Assembly: GCA_030740295.1 (NCBI GenBank)
Contig: JASLXP010000568.1
Coordinates: 1-9,980, forward strand
Length of the DNA stretch: 9,980 nucleotides
Reading direction: 5' to 3'
Origin: Planctomycetota bacterium
GTDB taxonomy: Bacteria > Planctomycetota > PUPC01 > JACPCR01
Shown here: one piece after another, positions 6,066 to 9,980 of the stretch
Numbering within the stretch: the first letter of the stretch is position 1
Layout: the number at the start of each line of letters is the position of its first letter
Notes under the pieces: model-generated
Seen by the model: only the letters and a program-made list of their open reading frames with translations
Databases searched by the model: none
Told to the model about the DNA's origin: nothing
Position numbers and translations under genes: made by a program

Positions 6066-6977
6066 ATGGCACGAACACAACCGAAGCCGAATTACCTCGA
6101 TCCCAAAGTGCTTGGAAAGGTCTCAAGACTTGGGCTGAAGGCCCGTCTGATCGTTGAGGGGTTTATATCCGGTCTTCACGAAAGCCCGTTTCATGGGTAT
6201 AGCGTGGAGTTCGCTCAGCATAGGAAATATGTGCCGGGGGACGACATTCGAGACATCGATTGGAAGGTCTGGGCACGAACAGACCGGCTATATATCAAAG
6301 AATACGAAGAGGAAACGAATCTCAAGGCGTACATGATGGTCGATGTCAGCGAATCCATGTCATATGCATCCGGGACAAATATCAGCAAGCAGGATTACGC
6401 CTCTTACGTGGCAGCGTCGCTTGCTTACCTGATGCTGCAGCAACATGATTCCTGCGGACTTGTACTTTTTGACGAGGATGTGCGACAACTCCTTGGTGAT
6501 GCCAGCCATCCGGGCCACCTGAAACGTATTGTTCACGAACTCGAAATCTGCGAGCCCGCAGGCCGGACAGAAATTGGAGCGGTATTCCATTCACTCGCGG
6601 AGCGTCTGAAGAGAAAAGGGCTGCTGGTGGTCATTTCCGATCTCTTTACCGAGCCCGAAGAGATTCTGCGGGGGCTCCAGCACCTGCGTCACAAGCGGCA
6701 CGAGGTGATCCTTTTCCACGTGCTCGATGACGCGGAAAAGGATTTTCCCTTCGATGGCCTGACACGTTTTGAGGGGATGGAGGGCAATCCGGACGTATTC
6801 GCTGAGCCGCGATCTCTCCGGGAGGCCTACCTTGAGGAGTTGAATGCGTTCATTTCCAGAGTTCGCCGCGGCTGCCGTGAGAGCCACATCGATTACGTGC
6901 CTCTCACGACATCCACGCCACTCGATGTCGCCCTTTCCACCTACCTTGCAGCGCGGCTGACGCGCAAGGGGTCTTAG
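6066..6977 (+). CDS. DUF58 domain protein (MoxR/Bat-cluster VWA-like)
   Basis: A 303-residue protein that matches DUF58 along its length. The hallmark segment SVEFAQHRKYVPGDDIRDID (46-65) continues as WKVWARTDRLYIKEYEEETN (66-85). A VWA-like fold follows, with the metal-site motif D93-V-S95-E-S97 and 'VVISDLF' (188-194). DUF58 proteins are usually encoded next to MoxR AAA ATPases and membrane VWA (Bat) proteins and are thought to act with them in metal-dependent assembly or maturation at the cell envelope. Here the two downstream genes fit, but no MoxR gene lies directly upstream. ATG 6066 was chosen because MARTQPKPNYLDPKVLGKVS is the familiar family N-terminus; an upstream in-frame TTG (6027) would add 13 unconvincing residues and overlap the terminal-repeat region. 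No Shine-Dalgarno is seen. It ends with TAG, 84 bp before the next gene. Confidence 0.92.
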   Translation: MARTQPKPNYLDPKVLGKVSRLGLKARLIVEGFISGLHESPFHGYSVEFAQHRKYVPGDDIRDIDWKVWARTDRLYIKEYEEETNLKAYMMVDVSESMSYASGTNISKQDYASYVAASLAYLMLQQHDSCGLVLFDEDVRQLLGDASHPGHLKRIVHELEICEPAGRTEIGAVFHSLAERLKRKGLLVVISDLFTEPEEILRGLQHLRHKRHEVILFHVLDDAEKDFPFDGLTRFEGMEGNPDVFAEPRSLREAYLEELNAFISRVRRGCRESHIDYVPLTTSTPLDVALSTYLAARLTRKGS

Positions 6978-7061
6978 AATGTTTTTATATACATTATGTT
7001 TTAGCACATAATGGTTCTGTAAATAACCTACAGAACCGAGTGCGGGCAACCGGTATCACCT
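6978..7061 (+). repeat. AT-rich 84-bp gap with two back-to-back perfect hairpins
   Basis: Two perfect inverted repeats sit next to each other. CATTATGT (6992-6999) and ACATAATG (7006-7013) form an 8-bp stem with a 6-base loop. GGTTCTGTA (7013-7021) and TACAGAACC (7029-7037) form a 9-bp stem with a 7-base loop; the stems share base 7013. The first 60 bases are about 27% G+C by hand count, far below the flanking genes. No T-run follows the second stem, so a classical terminator is unlikely. Possible roles are an mRNA processing or stability element, an attenuator or a small dispersed repeat. Confidence 0.65.
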
Positions 7062-9245
7062 GTGCCAATTACTCTTCTGAATCCAGGCTTGCTCTGGGGC
7101 GCGGCCATTGCCTCTGCCCCGATCATTATTCACCTGCTGCACCGGCGCAGGTTTAAGATTATCCGGTGGGCGGCAATGAAATTCCTTCTGGCTTCCCAGA
7201 AGAAGAACAATCGACGAATCAAGCTCGAGCACCTGATTCTTCTGCTGATCCGGGTATGGGTCTTGCTTCTGGTTGCGCTTGCCATCATGCATCCCGTCCT
7301 CAAAAGCAACCATCTCGCGTCACTCGCACTGGCGGCATCTGAAAGGCACGTGGTTCTTCTGGTGGACCGCTCTTTCAGCATGGCCCAGCAAATTGGAACA
7401 CATTCAGCCTTCGAACAGGTGAGGGAAGGGATCAGGCAGATCATCGACACACTCAATGACGGAGACAAGGTCTCCTTGTTGGCTTTCTCCGATCAGCCGG
7501 AGTGGATCATTCGAGAACCGTCCTTTAATTTCGACAGCGTGAGGTCGGAGCTTGGGAAACTTGAGGTTGCCCACCAAAACACAGATGTCATCAGCGCGCT
7601 CTGCGAAGCCGCGAGCTTTGTCAGTAAGTCCAAGACGGCGAAAAGGGAGGTATACATTTTCACGGACCTGCAGAGCAGCGGCTGGAACATGGGGGAGATG
7701 GCCAGGGACGCCGAACGGGTGCAACTCCTCAGGCAACTGGGCAAGGAATCTACCGTTTTTCTCGTCGATGCGGGAGGTACCAAGGTCGACAATCTTGCGG
7801 TGACGGCGATTCGGGTCCTGCAGGAGACCGTGCTTGTTGGAGACGTCACCAGCTTTGAGGCGACTGTCAGGAACTACTCCGCCGACGGCGCCAAAGTGGT
7901 CGCTGATTTTTATGTTGACCGGCTCAAGCAGGGAACAAGGTCGATTTCAATACCGACCCGGGGCAAGGCAAACGTGAGGTTCGATCACACTTTCAAAGAC
8001 GGTCTGTCGCACGTGATTCGAATTCAATTGGAGAGCGACCGCCTTGGCCTTGACGACTCTCGAAGCGTTGCTGTGAAGGCAAAAGAATTCCTTAACATTC
8101 TGTGTGTGGATGGCAAGCCTAGCCCGGACAATCGTCCTGGGGAGACCCGCTACCTGGCTGCAGCATTGGCGCCTACGTCCGACAGAGACGTGGGATTGCC
8201 GATGCGCCCACTGGTCCTGAGTCCGTTTCAGGTGAAGCCGGGCTCATTCCTTGATTCAGACGCCGTGATTCTTTCGAATGTCGGTCTGCTGACGGATGAA
8301 GTGGCCCAGTCACTTGAGTCGTATGTCCGGGCGGGTGGGGGAGTGGTCGTCTTTTCCGGGGATCAGATGGACCTTGCCTTCTACAACGAGCACCTGTTCA
8401 AGAATGGAGAGGGTATTCTGCCTGGCCGGCTGGTTGAGTTTGTGAAATCCAAACGTGAAGGTGAGAAGCAGTTTTTCATGCAACCCGAGGCATACGGTCA
8501 TCCGATACTACGAATGTTTCGCGGGCTCGGGTCGGCACCGTTATCTTCGCCAATCATTTTCGATTACCTGATGGTGGCAGTGGATGAAGAATCAGGTGTG
8601 GTTGTCTGTCCGCTCAACTCGGGTTCACCGGCAATCCTGGAGAAGAAGTCGGACCTCGGCACTTGTCTGTTTTTTGCGATGACTGCGGACACAGACTGGA
8701 CAAATCTGCCCAAGAAGCCGGTTTTTCTGCCGATTCTTTACGAGAGCATCCTTCACCTGGTCCGGAATCTTGACCCACGTGCGAACATTGGGGTAGGGGA
8801 GGTGTTCCGCCGCATTCTCCATCCGACGGAATACGCTGCAAAGTTTTCTATCGCACGGGTGGACAGCTCGTTTGCCATTGACCGGGGACATAGGCCCAGC
8901 AGGGCTGCGGGAACCCCGGCCGGTTCCGGATTCATTCTCTCCTATGAGCAGACCGAACAGTCAGGCGTCTATCGTGTCACCAGCACGTCCGCCGACGAAG
9001 AACTCGCCCCTGATTTTTTCTGCGTGAATCTGCCCGTCGAAGACAGCGATCTGGCGCGGGTAGCACCCGAATCGATTACTGCAGCGTTGCCTGATTTTGA
9101 TTTCCACTATGTGAAGGATGTGTCCAATCTCGATCTTGAAACGGCCGACCGCCGTGACCCGAAAGGCATCTGGAAACATTGTCTATGGGCCGTCTTATTC
9201 CTGGTTTGTCTTGAGTCGGTTCTCGCGCACCGGTTTGGCAAGTAA
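7062..9245 (+). CDS. BatA-type membrane VWA protein (aerotolerance-regulator N-terminal domain, GATase-like domain)
   Basis: A 727-residue membrane protein. It opens with the BatA N-terminal pattern: LLNPGLLWGAAIASAPIIIH (5-24) is the first hydrophobic segment, then LLHRRRFKIIRWAAMKFL (25-42), and a second membrane segment LEHLILLLIRVWVLLLVALA (55-74). A VWA domain follows, about 95-240, with the intact metal-site motif D102-R-S104-F-S106, T174 and 'IFTDLQ' (199-204). Residues about 345-460 look like a class I glutamine-amidotransferase-like fold ('LNILCVDGK', 'ESYVRAGGGVVVFSGD'). The chain ends with a third membrane segment (about 705-722). Such proteins accompany MoxR and DUF58 and probably work in the periplasm or at the membrane as protein-interaction platforms. 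The start is GTG 7062, set by homology because the family begins at 'LLNP'; no Shine-Dalgarno is visible. Its TAA overlaps the next ATG by one base (TAATG). Confidence 0.9.
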   Translation: MPITLLNPGLLWGAAIASAPIIIHLLHRRRFKIIRWAAMKFLLASQKKNNRRIKLEHLILLLIRVWVLLLVALAIMHPVLKSNHLASLALAASERHVVLLVDRSFSMAQQIGTHSAFEQVREGIRQIIDTLNDGDKVSLLAFSDQPEWIIREPSFNFDSVRSELGKLEVAHQNTDVISALCEAASFVSKSKTAKREVYIFTDLQSSGWNMGEMARDAERVQLLRQLGKESTVFLVDAGGTKVDNLAVTAIRVLQETVLVGDVTSFEATVRNYSADGAKVVADFYVDRLKQGTRSISIPTRGKANVRFDHTFKDGLSHVIRIQLESDRLGLDDSRSVAVKAKEFLNILCVDGKPSPDNRPGETRYLAAALAPTSDRDVGLPMRPLVLSPFQVKPGSFLDSDAVILSNVGLLTDEVAQSLESYVRAGGGVVVFSGDQMDLAFYNEHLFKNGEGILPGRLVEFVKSKREGEKQFFMQPEAYGHPILRMFRGLGSAPLSSPIIFDYLMVAVDEESGVVVCPLNSGSPAILEKKSDLGTCLFFAMTADTDWTNLPKKPVFLPILYESILHLVRNLDPRANIGVGEVFRRILHPTEYAAKFSIARVDSSFAIDRGHRPSRAAGTPAGSGFILSYEQTEQSGVYRVTSTSADEELAPDFFCVNLPVEDSDLARVAPESITAALPDFDFHYVKDVSNLDLETADRRDPKGIWKHCLWAVLFLVCLESVLAHRFGK

Positions 9246-9980
9246 TGAGCGAATTCTTAGCAAATTTTTTCAGCTTCGATCCCGACAGGGCAGGGGAGGG
9301 GGTCTTCCGTTTCAGTTCCCCATGGCCGGGGGTGATGACGATTGTGGTCGTCGGGGTGCTCATTGTTCTGTTCCGTCACCTGTATCAGACGGAGCAGGCA
9401 AAAGCCTCGGTCCGGTCACGTCGAGTAATGACAGTACTGAGATGCCTGGCCGCGTTCGTGATTATCTTCATGTTATTCCGCCCAATCCATGTGGTGGAAA
9501 AGGTCGAGGAACGGGAGAGATACGTCGTGCTGCTCGTTGATGATTCGGTCAGCATGACGCTCAGCGATAATTACGACGAAGACACCAGAGAGAAACTGGC
9601 CGGCCTGTTTTCAACACCAGACTCAACACAGGGACCAGACCCCGGCAAGTTGACCCGCATCGAGCTCGTAAACGCGGCCCTCAACAACAAGGAAATCGGG
9701 CTGGTCGACTCACTGCGGCAGAATGCGGAATTGAAGGCGTTCACCTTTGCGGACACTCTGAAACCCATTCCGTTACCGGCAACGCAAGAGACAGATGATG
9801 AGGAAAAAGAGAATTCCCCCAAGGACGAGAAACGCTTCGAAATCTCGCCACGCGGAACGGTCACACGCATGGGGGACGGCATCGCCAACGCGGCGAACAG
9901 TCTCCGGGGCCAGCAGATTGCCGCCCTGATCCTGATTACGGACGGTCAATCCAATCTTGGGCTCGGCGCGGAAGATTCGG
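9245..9980 (+). CDS. Second membrane VWA domain protein (3' end beyond window)
   Basis: An open frame of 245 codons runs from ATG 9245 off the end of the window. Two likely membrane segments come first (about residues 29-44, VMTIVVVGVLIVLF, and 63-79, TVLRCLAAFVIIFMLFR), then a VWA domain with the metal-site motif D99-D-S101-V-S103, T207 (TVTRMGDG) and 'LITDGQS' (230-236). An acidic, probably flexible insert (about 178-200, rich in Asp, Glu and Lys) interrupts the VWA domain between the first and second metal-site motifs. The start overlaps the stop of the BatA-type gene by one base (TAATG), a sign of translational coupling. This order (DUF58, BatA-type, large two-membrane-segment VWA protein) is familiar in Planctomycetota-like genomes, where the protein is usually much longer. 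It probably works with the two preceding proteins. The missing C-terminus prevents a fuller call. Confidence 0.88.
   Translation, partial: MSEFLANFFSFDPDRAGEGVFRFSSPWPGVMTIVVVGVLIVLFRHLYQTEQAKASVRSRRVMTVLRCLAAFVIIFMLFRPIHVVEKVEERERYVVLLVDDSVSMTLSDNYDEDTREKLAGLFSTPDSTQGPDPGKLTRIELVNAALNNKEIGLVDSLRQNAELKAFTFADTLKPIPLPATQETDDEEKENSPKDEKRFEISPRGTVTRMGDGIANAANSLRGQQIAALILITDGQSNLGLGAEDS

Noticed and set aside
5558..6157. Plus-strand 199-codon open frame across the PhyH start, the repeats and the DUF58 start
   Set aside because: It overlaps PhyH antisense and runs into the DUF58 gene in another frame; no recognised motif.
7013..7037. Intrinsic terminator after the DUF58 gene
   Set aside because: The 9-bp stem is perfect but A+T-rich, and is followed by GAGTGCGGG rather than a T-run; downstream genes belong to the same functional cluster.
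9571..9888. Minus-strand 105-codon serine-rich frame
   Set aside because: It lies opposite the VWA gene, whose plus-strand frame carries the metal-site motifs.

Overview
The window looks like chromosomal DNA of a free-living, probably aquatic or sediment bacterium from the Planctomycetota / Poribacteria / Latescibacterota / Hydrogenedentota range. This rests on gene content: a hydrazine-synthase-alpha-like multihaem protein tail with a planctomycete-type CxxCH domain, and a cluster of phytanoyl-CoA dioxygenase (PhyH), ThuA, Gfo/Idh/MocA and heparinase II/III genes, families that are strongly expanded in those phyla. The phylum cannot be fixed from sequence alone. I see no rRNA, tRNA, CRISPR array, transposase or phage gene.

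Layout: (1) 1-693, plus strand: 3' end of a c-type cytochrome-like gene. (2) 756-5854, minus strand: four genes transcribed leftward in the order PhyH dioxygenase, ThuA-like protein, Gfo/Idh/MocA oxidoreductase, heparinase II/III-like lyase. The last three have clear ribosome binding sites and the spacing is tight after ThuA, so this is probably one catabolic operon. It could cleave a uronate-containing glycan or glycoside, process the sugar by redox chemistry and oxidise or tailor an attached group. No substrate can be named. (3) 5855-6065: a divergent intergenic region filled largely by two adjacent inverted-repeat units. (4) 6066-9980, plus strand: DUF58 protein, a large BatA-type VWA membrane protein and a second membrane VWA protein cut by the window end. 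This is a MoxR/Bat-type cluster without its usual MoxR ATPase directly upstream. An 84-bp AT-rich gap inside it holds two back-to-back perfect hairpins.

The points most worth a second look are four. The PhyH protein has His-x-Gly where the family has the iron-binding His-x-Asp, a substitution found in Fe/2-oxoglutarate halogenases. The Gfo/Idh/MocA protein lacks the usual Glu-Lys-Pro lysine. PhyH, a 44-codon open stretch and ThuA lie in one continuous reading frame interrupted only by two TGA codons. Finally, there are palindromic elements on both sides of the DUF58 gene. None of these proves a new system; each can be tested by alignment or genome search.
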